A stretch of DNA of 64,000 nt from Streptomyces sp. NBC_00554 (GTDB lineage Bacteria > Actinomycetota > Actinomycetes > Streptomycetales > Streptomycetaceae): positions 5,394,001-5,458,000 of the forward strand of contig NZ_CP107799.1 in assembly GCF_041431135.1 (NCBI RefSeq). Reading direction: 5' to 3'. Made by a program: the position numbers and the translations under genes. The notes under the pieces were generated by a model. That model ran no database searches and was not told the origin of the DNA. It worked only from the letters and a program-made list of their open reading frames with translations. Shown in pieces: positions 23,913-31,725 of the stretch (positions within the stretch are counted from its first letter, which is position 1; each line of letters opens with the position of its first letter).

Positions 23913-24764
23913 ATGAGCTCAGGTTCGGCAGGTCAAGTCACGGGATCTCCCCATCGTCCATCCCTTGAGACGACCCGGCGCACCCCTTTGCGGAGGTTTC
24001 TGCGTACGGTCGACGACGTCACGATCGATGCGGCGTACGACCCTGGAACGCGGCCATCCGGTGACTTGGCGATCGTCGTCGCGCACGGTTTCACGGGCGA
24101 TCTGGACCGCCCGCACGTGCGCCGTGCGGCGGACGCCCTGGCCCGGAATGCGGCGGTCGTCACTTTCTCCTTCCGTGGTCACGGCAGATCCGGCGGCCGG
24201 TCCACCGTCGGCGACCGCGAGGTCCACGATCTGGCGGCCGTGGTCGCCTGGGCGCGGGAGCTGGGGCACGAGCGGGTGGTGACCGTCGGCTTCTCGATGG
24301 GCGGTTCCGTGGTGCTGCGGCACGCGGCGCTGTACGGGGCGGCGGGGCAGGAGCACGGGGGGCGTACGGAAGCGCGTACGGACGCGGTGGTTTCGGTGAG
24401 CGCACCGGCCCGCTGGTACTACCGGGGGACGGCCCCTATGCGGCGCGTGCACTGGCTGGTAACCCAGCCGATGGGCCGCGCCGTCACCCGCTGCTACCTG
24501 CACACCCGGATCCACGGCCGCGGCTGGGACCCGGTCCCCGCCTCCCCGGTCGAATCGGTCCCCCTGATCGCGCCGACACCGCTGCTGATCGTCCACGGCG
24601 ACATCGACGGCTACTTCCCCGTGGACCACCCGCGGATGCTGGCCGAAGCCGCCGACGGGCACGCCGAACTGTGGCTCGAGCGGGGAATGGGTCACGCCGA
24701 GCATGCGGCCGACGACGAGCTGCTGGCCCGCATCGGGGAATGGGCAGCCACCCACGCGGGCTAG
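23913..24764 (+). CDS. alpha/beta hydrolase
   Basis: A 283-aa protein, divergent from glnR. It has AHGFTGD near the oxyanion hole, RGHGRSGGRS, nucleophile GFSMGG, acid HGDIDGYFP and histidine in GMGHAEHA. The ATG at 23913 precedes the first conserved residues by ~40 codons, and upstream in-frame sequence lies in the glnR promoter. Serine-hydrolase of unknown substrate, probably cytosolic. It is followed closely by the MoaD-like gene. Confidence 0.85.
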   Translation: MSSGSAGQVTGSPHRPSLETTRRTPLRRFLRTVDDVTIDAAYDPGTRPSGDLAIVVAHGFTGDLDRPHVRRAADALARNAAVVTFSFRGHGRSGGRSTVGDREVHDLAAVVAWARELGHERVVTVGFSMGGSVVLRHAALYGAAGQEHGGRTEARTDAVVSVSAPARWYYRGTAPMRRVHWLVTQPMGRAVTRCYLHTRIHGRGWDPVPASPVESVPLIAPTPLLIVHGDIDGYFPVDHPRMLAEAADGHAELWLERGMGHAEHAADDELLARIGEWAATHAG

Positions 24765-24782
24765 CCTGACCGTGTTCACAGC

Positions 24783-24840
24783 GACCACTGAATTGACGAC
24801 CGACCACTGATTCACGACCGACCACTGATTCGCGACTGAC
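24783..24840 (+). repeat. three 18-bp tandem repeats upstream of the MoaD-like gene
   Basis: Period-18 units of GACCACTGATTCACGACC type repeat three times with few changes. They occupy the gap between the hydrolase stop and the MoaD-like ribosome site (GAGGAACGAG). Confidence 0.7.
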
Positions 24841-24851
24841 TGAGGAACGAG

Positions 24852-25106
24852 ATGGCAAAGGGCACGGTGCGGTACTGGGCCGCCGCCAAGTCCGCGGCCG
24901 GCGTCGCCGAGGAGCCGTACGAGGCCGAGACCCTCGCCGAGGCGCTCGACGCGGCCCGCGAGCGACACCCCGACGAACTCCCCCGCGTCCTGCGGCGATG
25001 CTCGTTCCTCATCGACGGTGACCCCGTGGGGACCCGCGGGCATGAGACGGTACGGCTGGCCGAGGGCGGCACGGTCGAGGTGCTCCCGCCGTTCGCAGGA
25101 GGGTGA
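24852..25106 (+). CDS. MoaD/ThiS-family ubiquitin-like sulfur carrier
   Basis: An 84-aa beta-grasp protein ending in the diglycine FAGG needed for adenylation and thiocarboxylation. Central pattern SFLIDGDPV...LAEGGTVEVLPPFAGG is typical. It would carry sulfur for a cofactor or thio-modification. No moaE, moeB or thi genes are near, but the sulfurtransferase cysA lies ~2.5 kb downstream. The ribosome site of the next gene lies in its last codons. Confidence 0.85.
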   Translation: MAKGTVRYWAAAKSAAGVAEEPYEAETLAEALDAARERHPDELPRVLRRCSFLIDGDPVGTRGHETVRLAEGGTVEVLPPFAGG

Positions 25107-25114
25107 CCGAGACG

Positions 25115-26314
25115 ATGAGCAACCAGCCGTATGAGCCCCCGTACGAGCCTTCGTACGACTCCCCGTACGAGGGATACGACCCGTATCAGCAGCCCCAGCA
25201 ACCCCAGCAGCCCGCGCCGCAGCCCGAGTGGCAGCAGCACACGCAGCAGTGGGAGGGGCAGACCTGGGAGACGCAGGCGCACGTTCCGGTGACCGCGGCG
25301 GACACGGCGTATCTGCCTCCGCAGGGGTACGGAACCGTAGGGCAACCTCTGCCGCCCGAGACGCCGGGGTACGGGTGGACGCCTGCTCCCGAGCCCTCTG
25401 CTCATGAGGCGCCCGGTGCCGCGGCCGGGGGGTGGGAGAGGGAGCCCGGCGCTGCGGGTTCCGTTGTGCCCACCCGTTCCGCCCCGAGCGGAACGCATGC
25501 CCACAGCGGAAGCGGCGGCCCTGACTACGGCCCCCCGACCATCACCGGCAACCCCCGCGTCACCGACGCCCAGCGCGCCCGTGCCGAGGGCCGGTCGCCG
25601 ATCATCGAACCCGGGATCCAGCCCGCCGCGCTCACCGCGCTGCTCGGGCTGCTGCTCTCCGGTACGGCGGCGGTCGGGCAGTACGCCCTCGTCGTACCCC
25701 TCGTACTGCTGCAGGCCGTCACCGCGGCCGGATGGTTCCGGCTGAACGGGATGTGGCCGGCCCGGCAGGGCATCGCGCTGGCGTTCGCGGGCGCGCTGAC
25801 GGCGGACGTGGCGCTGCTCGCCGCGGGCCGGGAGAACGCGCCCGCCGCGATCCTCGGCACCCTGGGCGTGTGGGTCCTGCTCACCCTGGTGCTTCAGCTG
25901 CGCAGTCAAGCCGACGCGGACACCCGTATGTCCGGTCTGATGGCGACCGTCGCCTCGGCGGCCCTGGCGATCGTCGCGACCGGGTACCTGGCCGCCGAGC
26001 CGGACGCCGTGACGGTGGGCGCCGCCGCGGTCGCCGTGGCGGTCCTCGCCCGCGCGCTGCCGCTGCCCACGGCGGCCTCCGTCGTGGTGGCGCTGCTGGC
26101 CGCCACGGGCGCCGGAATCGCGGTCGGCGGGATCACGGACATCGGCACGCAGGGCGCCTTCATCGGCCTCGGCGCGGGCGTCTGCGCACTGATCGGCCAC
26201 CGTGTCGCCAGCTACGACTACCCGTCCCGCTTCGTCCACTTCACCGCGGGCGTCGCCCTTCCGCTGGCCGTCGCGGCCCCGGCCGTCTACCTGCTGGGGC
26301 GCGCCTTCGGCTGA
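25115..26314 (+). CDS. integral membrane protein with proline/glutamine-rich N-terminus
   Basis: About 399 aa. The first ~165 residues are disordered and rich in Pro, Tyr, Gln and Gly (YEPPYEPSYDSPYEGYDPYQ). Seven to eight membrane segments follow from about residue 180 to the end. I do not recognise a function. Start choice: ATG 25115 has AGGAGG 12 nt upstream. An alternative GTG 25103 overlaps the MoaD-like stop but would touch the ribosome site. Probably in an operon with the MoaD-like gene. Confidence 0.75.
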   Translation: MSNQPYEPPYEPSYDSPYEGYDPYQQPQQPQQPAPQPEWQQHTQQWEGQTWETQAHVPVTAADTAYLPPQGYGTVGQPLPPETPGYGWTPAPEPSAHEAPGAAAGGWEREPGAAGSVVPTRSAPSGTHAHSGSGGPDYGPPTITGNPRVTDAQRARAEGRSPIIEPGIQPAALTALLGLLLSGTAAVGQYALVVPLVLLQAVTAAGWFRLNGMWPARQGIALAFAGALTADVALLAAGRENAPAAILGTLGVWVLLTLVLQLRSQADADTRMSGLMATVASAALAIVATGYLAAEPDAVTVGAAAVAVAVLARALPLPTAASVVVALLAATGAGIAVGGITDIGTQGAFIGLGAGVCALIGHRVASYDYPSRFVHFTAGVALPLAVAAPAVYLLGRAFG

Positions 26315-26357
26315 GCCTCCAGGCACCGGCTGATCGTCACAGGTGATCGACAACTGT

Positions 26358-26393
26358 CCCGAAGAGCCCCCGATTCGGGGGTTCTTCGGGTTT
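26358..26393 (+). terminator. terminator after the membrane protein gene
   Basis: An inverted repeat, CCGAAGAGCCCCCGA paired with TCGGGGGTTCTTCGG, has a very short loop and is followed by TTTA. It should separate the operon from the LmeA-like gene. Confidence 0.8.
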
Positions 26394-26454
26394 AGGCTCG
26401 CGCTGGACGGCCACTCAGGCCGTTGAGACCTGGCCGAGACGGGGAACCCCGAGC

Positions 26455-27198
26455 ATGCGCGCACTGCGAATATTCCTGATCGTCGCTGTCATCCTGGGCG
26501 GCCTGTTCGTCATCGCGGACCGGGTGGCGGTCGGTTTCGCGGAGGACGAGGCGGCGGACCGGATCAGGACCACCGAGGGCCTGGCCAGCACCCCCGACGT
26601 GTCCATCGAGGGCTTCCCCTTCCTCACCCAGGTCGTCGGCGGCGAGTTCGACGACGTGAAGATCGGCATCAAGGACTACGAGGCGTCGACGACCGGCACG
26701 GGCGACGCCGTCAGCTCCATCCGCATCGACGACCTCAACGCCGAGATGCACGGCGTGGTCTTCAGCGGCGACTACAGCTCCGCCACCGCCAGCACCGCCA
26801 CCGGCACCGCGACCATCTCGTACGCCGAGCTGCTGAAGGCCGCCCAGTCCGGGCCCACGGATGTCACGACCGGCGTCACCGCCGAGGTCGTCGGCCTCTC
26901 CGACGGCGGCAACGGCAAGATCAAGGTCTCCGTCGAGGCGACCGTCCTCGGCACCAAGCTGCCCCAGCCGGTCTCCGTGCTCAGCTCGGTCAGCGTCGAA
27001 GGCGACACGGTGAAGGTGCACGCCGACTCGCTGCCGAATCTGGGCGTCGACCTCGCCGAGGACACGGTCCGCACGGTCACCGACTTCGAGCAGAAGATCG
27101 ACGAACTGCCCGGCGGCATCCAGCTCGACAAGGTCGTGGCGGCCAAGGACGGCGTCGACATCTCGGTGAAGGGTTCGGACATCAGGCTGGTCGGGTAG
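26455..27198 (+). CDS. DUF2993 (LmeA-like) lipid-binding protein
   Basis: A 247-aa protein with one N-terminal membrane anchor or signal (residues 4-22). It then carries the DUF2993 pattern: IEGFPFLTQVVGGEFDDVKI near residue 55, a conserved central MHGVVFSGD and a C-terminal LPGGIQLDKV...KDGVDISVKG. In mycobacteria LmeA binds phospholipids in lipomannan maturation, and Streptomyces homologues are presumed envelope lipid-binding proteins. Length matches the family. Confidence 0.88.
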   Translation: MRALRIFLIVAVILGGLFVIADRVAVGFAEDEAADRIRTTEGLASTPDVSIEGFPFLTQVVGGEFDDVKIGIKDYEASTTGTGDAVSSIRIDDLNAEMHGVVFSGDYSSATASTATGTATISYAELLKAAQSGPTDVTTGVTAEVVGLSDGGNGKIKVSVEATVLGTKLPQPVSVLSSVSVEGDTVKVHADSLPNLGVDLAEDTVRTVTDFEQKIDELPGGIQLDKVVAAKDGVDISVKGSDIRLVG

Positions 27199-27380
27199 GA
27201 GGGTCCCCGGACCTCCCCGGGGTGGATTGTTCGTCCGAAGAGCGAGACGTTCCCGTCCGTCCAGCAGATGTGATGGCGGATACAACACGGGCACGGGCGC
27301 CCGAAAACCGTACGGACACGGCCCGGTCGATCCACTCATCCCACATTGCGGACGATCGCGTCTCAGCATCCGACACGCCG

Positions 27381-27417
27381 GTGACATGCCCGCCTGTCCG
27401 TCCCTACGATCGGACAC
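27381..27417 (+). promoter_or_regulatory. promoter of the cysteine leader peptide/cysA operon
   Basis: -35 GTGACA (27381-27386), 18-bp spacer, -10 TACGAT (27405-27410), then 7 nt to the ATG at 27418. This HrdB-type promoter should start transcription at the A of the ATG, so the leader-peptide mRNA would be leaderless. Confidence 0.75.
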
Positions 27418-27498
27418 ATGAAGCGTCAGGCGGATCTCACGAAGCGGCGGGCAGTAGACCTGTGCCGCGTCGCCGCCATGCTCTGTCGCACCTTCTGA
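27418..27498 (+). CDS. cysteine-containing regulatory leader peptide (26 aa)
   Basis: A leaderless 27-codon gene. The product contains the conserved VDLCRVAAMLCR with two cysteine codons (TGC, then the rare TGT) near the end. I recognise it as the leader-peptide family seen upstream of sulfur genes in Streptomyces. It stands ~145 bp before cysA. By analogy with cysteine attenuation in mycobacteria, ribosome stalling at the Cys codons when Cys-tRNA is short would change folding of the downstream RNA and raise cysA expression. A hairpin begins at the stop codon (27499-27520). Confidence 0.85.
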   Translation: MKRQADLTKRRAVDLCRVAAMLCRTF

Positions 27499-27520
27499 GC
27501 GGAAGCTTCGTTACTTCCGC
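27499..27520 (+). promoter_or_regulatory. attenuator-type hairpin after the leader peptide
   Basis: GCGGAAG (27499-27505) pairs with CTTCCGC (27514-27520) around an 8-nt loop, immediately after the TGA. It may be one arm of the attenuation switch. Alternative pairings further downstream were not computed. Confidence 0.55.
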
Positions 27521-27643
27521 GAGCCGGGCCCTTCGACCTCCTGCGTCGGGGCCACCCCTGCGCCGCACAGCCGCCAACGGCATGACCGCGCACCCCTCTC
27601 CACACGCACCGCCCCGCCGCAACTGCCCCGGAGGAGAACAAGC

Positions 27644-28483
27644 ATGAGCCGCAGCGACGTCCTGGTAGACGCCGACTGGGTCCAGGACCACCTGGAAGAC
27701 CCCAGCGTGGCCATCGTCGAGGTCGACGAGGACACGTCCGCCTACGAGAAGAACCACATCAAGAACGCGATCCGGATCGACTGGACCAAGGACCTCCAGG
27801 ACCCGGTACGCCGTGACTTCATCGACCAGGAGGGCTTCGAGAAGCTCCTGTCGGCGAAGGGCATCGGCAACGACACCCTCGTCGTGCTCTACGGCGGCAA
27901 CAACAACTGGTTCGCCTCGTACGCCTACTGGTACTTCAAGCTGTACGGCCACGAGAACGTGAAGCTTCTCGACGGCGGCCGCAAGAAGTGGGAGCTCGAC
28001 TCCCGCGACCTGGTCGTCGAGGTGCCCGAGCGCGCCGCGACCGACTACAAGGCCAAGGCCCAGAACACCGCGATCCGCGCCTTCCGCGACGACGTCGTGG
28101 CGGCCATCGGCTCGCAGAACCTGGTCGACGTGCGGTCGCCCGACGAGTTCAGCGGCAAGCTGCTCGCGCCGGCCCACCTCCCGCAGGAGCAGTCGCAGCG
28201 TCCGGGTCACGTCCCGTCCGCGCGCAACATCCCGTGGTCGAAGAACGCCAACGACGACGGCACCTTCAAGTCGGACGACGAGCTCAAGGAGCTCTACGCC
28301 GAGGAGCAGGTCGACCTCGCCAAGGACACGATCGCGTACTGCCGTATCGGTGAGCGTTCCGCGCTCACCTGGTTCGTGCTGCACGAGCTGCTCGGTGTGG
28401 AGAACGTCAAGAACTACGACGGCTCCTGGACCGAGTACGGCTCCCTGGTCGGCGTCCCGATCGAGCTCGGCGCCAACAAGTAA
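27644..28483 (+). CDS. cysA: thiosulfate sulfurtransferase (rhodanese, CysA/SseA type)
   Basis: A 279-aa tandem rhodanese. The inactive N-terminal domain has YGGNNNWFASYAYWYF. The catalytic domain carries C233 in AYCRIGERS, preceded by VDVRSPDEFSGK and GHVPSARNIPW. It transfers sulfane sulfur from thiosulfate to acceptors. The ATG follows CCGGAGGAGAA. Two genes (this and a DUF1416 gene) form the operon behind the cysteine leader peptide, ending at the terminator at 28828. Confidence 0.93.
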   Translation: MSRSDVLVDADWVQDHLEDPSVAIVEVDEDTSAYEKNHIKNAIRIDWTKDLQDPVRRDFIDQEGFEKLLSAKGIGNDTLVVLYGGNNNWFASYAYWYFKLYGHENVKLLDGGRKKWELDSRDLVVEVPERAATDYKAKAQNTAIRAFRDDVVAAIGSQNLVDVRSPDEFSGKLLAPAHLPQEQSQRPGHVPSARNIPWSKNANDDGTFKSDDELKELYAEEQVDLAKDTIAYCRIGERSALTWFVLHELLGVENVKNYDGSWTEYGSLVGVPIELGANK

Positions 28484-28519
28484 CCCTCGAAGTCAAGGCC
28501 TGAAGGACGGAAACGAAAC

Positions 28520-28807
28520 ATGTGTGGAGCGAAGGCCGGCGGCCCCGACGCCTCGACGATCAAGCCCGGTGAGACCACGATCCAGGGCCAGGTGACCCGC
28601 GACGGCGAGCCCGTCACCGGTTACGTACGCCTCCTGGACTCGACCGGTGAGTTCACCGCGGAGGTCCCCACCTCCGCGACGGGCCAGTTCCGCTTCTACG
28701 CGGCGGAGGGCACCTGGACCGTACGGGCCCTGGTCCCCGGAGGCACCGCGGACCGCACGGTCGTCGCCCAGACGGGCGGCCTCGCCGAGGTCGCCATCGC
28801 CGTCTGA
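28520..28807 (+). CDS. DUF1416 protein
   Basis: A 95-aa protein starting MCGAKAGGPDASTIKPGET and folding as a beta-sandwich by its pattern (GYVRLLDSTGEFTAEV, FRFYAAEGTWTVRALVPGG). The family is nearly always downstream of the sulfurtransferase in actinomycetes. The conserved Cys2 could take part in sulfur relay, but that is inference. The ATG is preceded by GAAGGACGGAAA, 36 bp after cysA. Confidence 0.9.
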   Translation: MCGAKAGGPDASTIKPGETTIQGQVTRDGEPVTGYVRLLDSTGEFTAEVPTSATGQFRFYAAEGTWTVRALVPGGTADRTVVAQTGGLAEVAIAV

Positions 28808-28827
28808 CGGCACCGAAAAACACACTG

Positions 28828-28870
28828 AAGGGCCGCACCCCAGGGCTGGACGCCCGGGGTGCGGCCCTTT
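28828..28870 (+). terminator. terminator of the cysA operon
   Basis: A perfect 14-bp stem, AAGGGCCGCACCCC (28828-28841) with 28856-28869, has a 14-nt loop and ends in TTT. It stands 20 bp after the DUF1416 stop. Confidence 0.88.
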
Positions 28871-28884
28871 GGCGTGCGCGGGCC

Positions 28885-28890
28885 TACGCT
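28885..28890 (+). promoter_or_regulatory. -10 box giving a leaderless DUF3099 mRNA
   Basis: TACGCT followed by exactly 6 nt and the ATG at 28897. There is no ribosome site, so transcription and translation probably start at the same base. Confidence 0.6.
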
Positions 28891-28896
28891 GGATAC

Positions 28897-29157
28897 ATGT
28901 ACGCACGACGGCGTCACGTGTACTTCGCCATGATGGGGACGTGCATCGGGTTGTTCGTCCTGGCCTGGGCGGTCGTACGGATCTGGTCGATTCCCGTGGC
29001 CGTGGGGATGTGTGTGGTGGCGATGGTGATCCCGCCGCTGGCCGCTATGGCGGCCAACCGGCGGGGACCCGACGACCGCTGGTGGGACGACCCCTCGGGT
29101 GATCCCAAGTCCGACGACTGGTGGGACGAGCTGGACGGGAAGAAGCGGCGCCAGTAG
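28897..29157 (+). CDS. DUF3099 membrane protein
   Basis: An 86-aa protein with a short basic N-terminus (MYARRRHVYF), two adjacent membrane segments (about 10-29 and 33-51) and an acidic, tryptophan-rich cytoplasmic tail (DDRWWDDP, DDWWDELDG). This is the DUF3099 pattern of actinomycetes; function unknown. Likely leaderless. The next gene begins 11 bp later. Confidence 0.85.
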   Translation: MYARRRHVYFAMMGTCIGLFVLAWAVVRIWSIPVAVGMCVVAMVIPPLAAMAANRRGPDDRWWDDPSGDPKSDDWWDELDGKKRRQ

Positions 29158-29167
29158 GAAGGGACCC

Positions 29168-29551
29168 ATGTCGCCCGTGAGGCTGTCCACCGTCGCGTTC
29201 GAGGCCCCCGACGCGCATGCGCTCGCCGGGTTCTACATGCGGCTCCTCGGCTACGTGGTCCGCGCGGAGGAGCCCGACTGGATGCTGATCGGCCCGCCCC
29301 AGGGCGGTACCGCGCTCGCGTTCGAGACCTCGCGCGGCTACGTCCCGCCGGTCTGGCCCGCGGGCCCCGGCGACCAGCGCATGATGCTCCACCTCGACAT
29401 CGAGGTGGACGACCTGGCGGCGGAGACGGCCCGCGCCCTCGCCGAGGGCGCGAGGCTCGCCGACTACCAGCCGCAGGAGGACGTACGGGTCCTTCTCGAC
29501 CCGGCGGGGCATCCGTTCTGCCTCTGGGTGCAGACGCCTCAGGAGTCCTAG
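29168..29551 (+). CDS. VOC-family (glyoxalase-like) protein
   Basis: A 127-aa protein with two beta-alpha-beta-beta-beta modules: STVAFEAPDAHALAGFYMRL at the start and MMLHLDIEVDDL then VLLDPAGHPFCLW at the end, the usual VOC signature with a His near DPAGHPF. It could be a lyase, dioxygenase or binding protein. The ATG at 29168 follows GAAGGGACC. Probably co-transcribed with the DUF3099 gene. Confidence 0.85.
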   Translation: MSPVRLSTVAFEAPDAHALAGFYMRLLGYVVRAEEPDWMLIGPPQGGTALAFETSRGYVPPVWPAGPGDQRMMLHLDIEVDDLAAETARALAEGARLADYQPQEDVRVLLDPAGHPFCLWVQTPQES

Positions 29552-29583
29552 CCGCCTCAGCCGCTTCCGAGGCTTCGGCCGCC

Positions 29584-29946
29584 TCAGTAGACGAGCGCCT
29601 GCGTCTCCTCCGCCATCGCTTCCTGTACGAACACCTGGGCGCCCGCGATGCGTACGCCCTCCAGGACGTCCTTCTCGGTGATCTCGCGCCGGGCCGCGCA
29701 CTGCGTGCACAGGGTGATGCGGCCTGCCGCCAGGATCGAGTCGATCAGATCGGGCAGCGGCGCCGCGTGCGGCAGCTCGAACTCGGCGGCGCGGCCCGGC
29801 AGCGCGAACCACGCGGACTCCCCGGTCAGCCACAGGGACACCTCGACACCGCTGGCCACGGCCACCGCCGCGACCGTGAATGCCTGCGAGCAGCGCTCGG
29901 GCGCATCGGCCCCAGCCGTCACCTTGATCACGAGCTTCTTCGCCAT
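29584..29946 (-). CDS. DsrE-like protein
   Basis: A 120-aa protein, starting AKKLVIKVTAGADAPERCSQ with an alternating alpha/beta pattern and a central LCTQCAARREIT that holds two cysteines. It fits the DsrE/DsrF-like fold used in sulfur relay. It lies near cysA and the MoaD-like gene but on the opposite strand. Convergent with the VOC gene. Confidence 0.8.
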   Translation of the reverse strand: MAKKLVIKVTAGADAPERCSQAFTVAAVAVASGVEVSLWLTGESAWFALPGRAAEFELPHAAPLPDLIDSILAAGRITLCTQCAARREITEKDVLEGVRIAGAQVFVQEAMAEETQALVY

Positions 29947-30070
29947 GCCCGAATCGTAGTCGCGCGGTAGTCCGAACCGTGATCAGCTCCCGTGCAACCC
30001 AAGGCGCCGGCCATGAGTCTCCTGTGCGCGCGGATACGGAATCCGTGCTTCGCGTTCGTGGGGGGACGTT

Positions 30071-30874
30071 GTGGAAGTACCCGAAGTGCCCGAACTACCC
30101 GAAGAGCCTGGGATATCCGAAGAACCTGGGATATCCGCGGTGCCCGAGGTTGTGCCCGCTCCCGCGCGGCGCCGGCGACGGGGTCGTACGACCCTGTTGA
30201 TCGCCGCGGCCGCGGTGCTCGGGCTCGGCGCCGGTACCTGCGCCGGTTTCCTGATCCAGGCCGACCGCGAGCCCACCAAGCTGCCGTCGCTCTCGCAGCC
30301 GGTGCTGACGCAGGCCAAGGGCGAGGGACCCGAGCCCCTGTCGGCCGCGCAGGACCGCCAGGTGAAGACCGACGGCGACCTGCGCAAGCTGCTGCTCGCG
30401 AAGCCGAAGGGGGCGAAGGAAGCCGACTGGCTCACCGGTGACGGCTGGATGGACATCGCCGAGTACGCGGACATGTTCGAGAAGCCGGACGGCGCCTTCG
30501 AGGAGCTGGCCGGCGAGGAGTTCCGGCGCGTCGCCGAGACCGGCTGGAGCGTGGGCAGCACGTACACCGTCGACATCCGGCTCGTTCAGTACCGCCAGGA
30601 GGAGTACCTCGCCGCCGCCGAGGCCGCCGACGACGGCCACTACTGGGCGCAGGACGAGGAAGGCACCGACAGCTGGGCCATTCCCGGCACACGTGACGGC
30701 ATGGCGTACGTCCACACCAAGGCCGATACAGAGCCCGGCTACCTGCCGTTGTACGGGGCCGAGGCGCACGCCTACCGCGGTGACATCGCCGTGGAGATCT
30801 GGGTCTACGACACCAAGCCGATCTCCAAGGCGAAGATCATGGATTTGGCCGAGCGGCAGGTGGGACGGCTGTGA
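30071..30874 (+). CDS. membrane-anchored protein, first of a paralogous trio
   Basis: A 267-aa protein. An acidic, proline-rich cytoplasmic N-terminus contains the duplicated EEPGIS unit. One membrane segment (about 44-66) and an extracytoplasmic domain of ~200 residues follow. The extracytoplasmic part begins with GDLRKLLLAKPKGAK, a motif recurring in the third gene of the run. The stop overlaps the next start (GTGA). GTG 30071 was chosen as the first plausible start after a weak GGGGGAC site. Function unknown; I know no named family. Confidence 0.7.
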   Translation: MEVPEVPELPEEPGISEEPGISAVPEVVPAPARRRRRGRTTLLIAAAAVLGLGAGTCAGFLIQADREPTKLPSLSQPVLTQAKGEGPEPLSAAQDRQVKTDGDLRKLLLAKPKGAKEADWLTGDGWMDIAEYADMFEKPDGAFEELAGEEFRRVAETGWSVGSTYTVDIRLVQYRQEEYLAAAEAADDGHYWAQDEEGTDSWAIPGTRDGMAYVHTKADTEPGYLPLYGAEAHAYRGDIAVEIWVYDTKPISKAKIMDLAERQVGRL

Positions 30875-31725
30875 GCGAGCAGATCGAGCAACCTGTGAAC
30901 CCGGGGCCTGCGGGTGAGTTCGGCCCTGTGGAGCCCGCACCGGAGCCCGTACCGGAGGTACTGGACTCCGCTCCTGAGTCACCGGAACCCGCGCCCGGCA
31001 AGAAGCCCGTGCGCTGGGGCCGTATCGCCGCCGTCGCCGGTTCCGTGGTGCTGCTCGGTGCCGTCGTCGCGGGCGCCGGGTACACGGTCGTGACCGTCGG
31101 CGACGCCGACCGGGACGCGGGCGCGCCCACCTGGACCTTCCCGAAGGCCGCGAAGGACGACGCCAAGACGGCGAAGGCGGCCTCCGGACTGGCCGCGATG
31201 CTCGTGCCGTACGACACCGACGGCTGGACCCGGGGTCCGGACATCGCCGAGTACGGCTCCGACGCCTCGCTCAGCGGGGCCCAGGCCGCCGCCCTGCGCA
31301 AGAAGGCGCTGAGCGACCTGCCCCGTTCCGAGCGGCGGCAGCTGGAGAAGGAGATCGACAAGCAGCGCACCAAGGGCATGGCGATGCGCAGCTACGCCGA
31401 TGGCGTCTCCACCGTGAGCATCGTGCTGGCGCAGATGGAGGACAAGAAGGCGGTCCGGGGCATGTCGACGTTCCAGAACGAGTTCTTCGACGCTCTCGGC
31501 ACCTCCCGCAAGGGTCCGAAGATCGAGGGCTACAAGAACGCCGAGTGCTTCCTGCCGGACACGGACTCCGACGAGAAGCTCGACATGATGGTCTGCTCCG
31601 CCTACCAGGGTGACGTGCTGGTCAGCGCCACCGCGTACGGGGTCAAGCCACTGGACACCAAGGGAGTCGCCGCGCTGCTGCGCGAGCAGCTCGACCGCAT
31701 CGCGGAGCCGGGGGAGGCGGTATGA
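30871..31725 (+). CDS. membrane-anchored protein, second of a paralogous trio
   Basis: A 284-aa protein with the same layout: acidic/proline-rich N-terminus (EPAPEPVPEVLDSAPESPEP), a membrane segment (about 51-73), and a soluble external domain. It overlaps both neighbours by 4 bp, so the three genes form one translationally coupled operon. Its external domain contains two cysteines (AECFLP, MMVCSAY) that could form a disulfide. It lacks the PKGAK motif of the other two. Function unknown. Confidence 0.75.
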   Translation: MSEQIEQPVNPGPAGEFGPVEPAPEPVPEVLDSAPESPEPAPGKKPVRWGRIAAVAGSVVLLGAVVAGAGYTVVTVGDADRDAGAPTWTFPKAAKDDAKTAKAASGLAAMLVPYDTDGWTRGPDIAEYGSDASLSGAQAAALRKKALSDLPRSERRQLEKEIDKQRTKGMAMRSYADGVSTVSIVLAQMEDKKAVRGMSTFQNEFFDALGTSRKGPKIEGYKNAECFLPDTDSDEKLDMMVCSAYQGDVLVSATAYGVKPLDTKGVAALLREQLDRIAEPGEAV

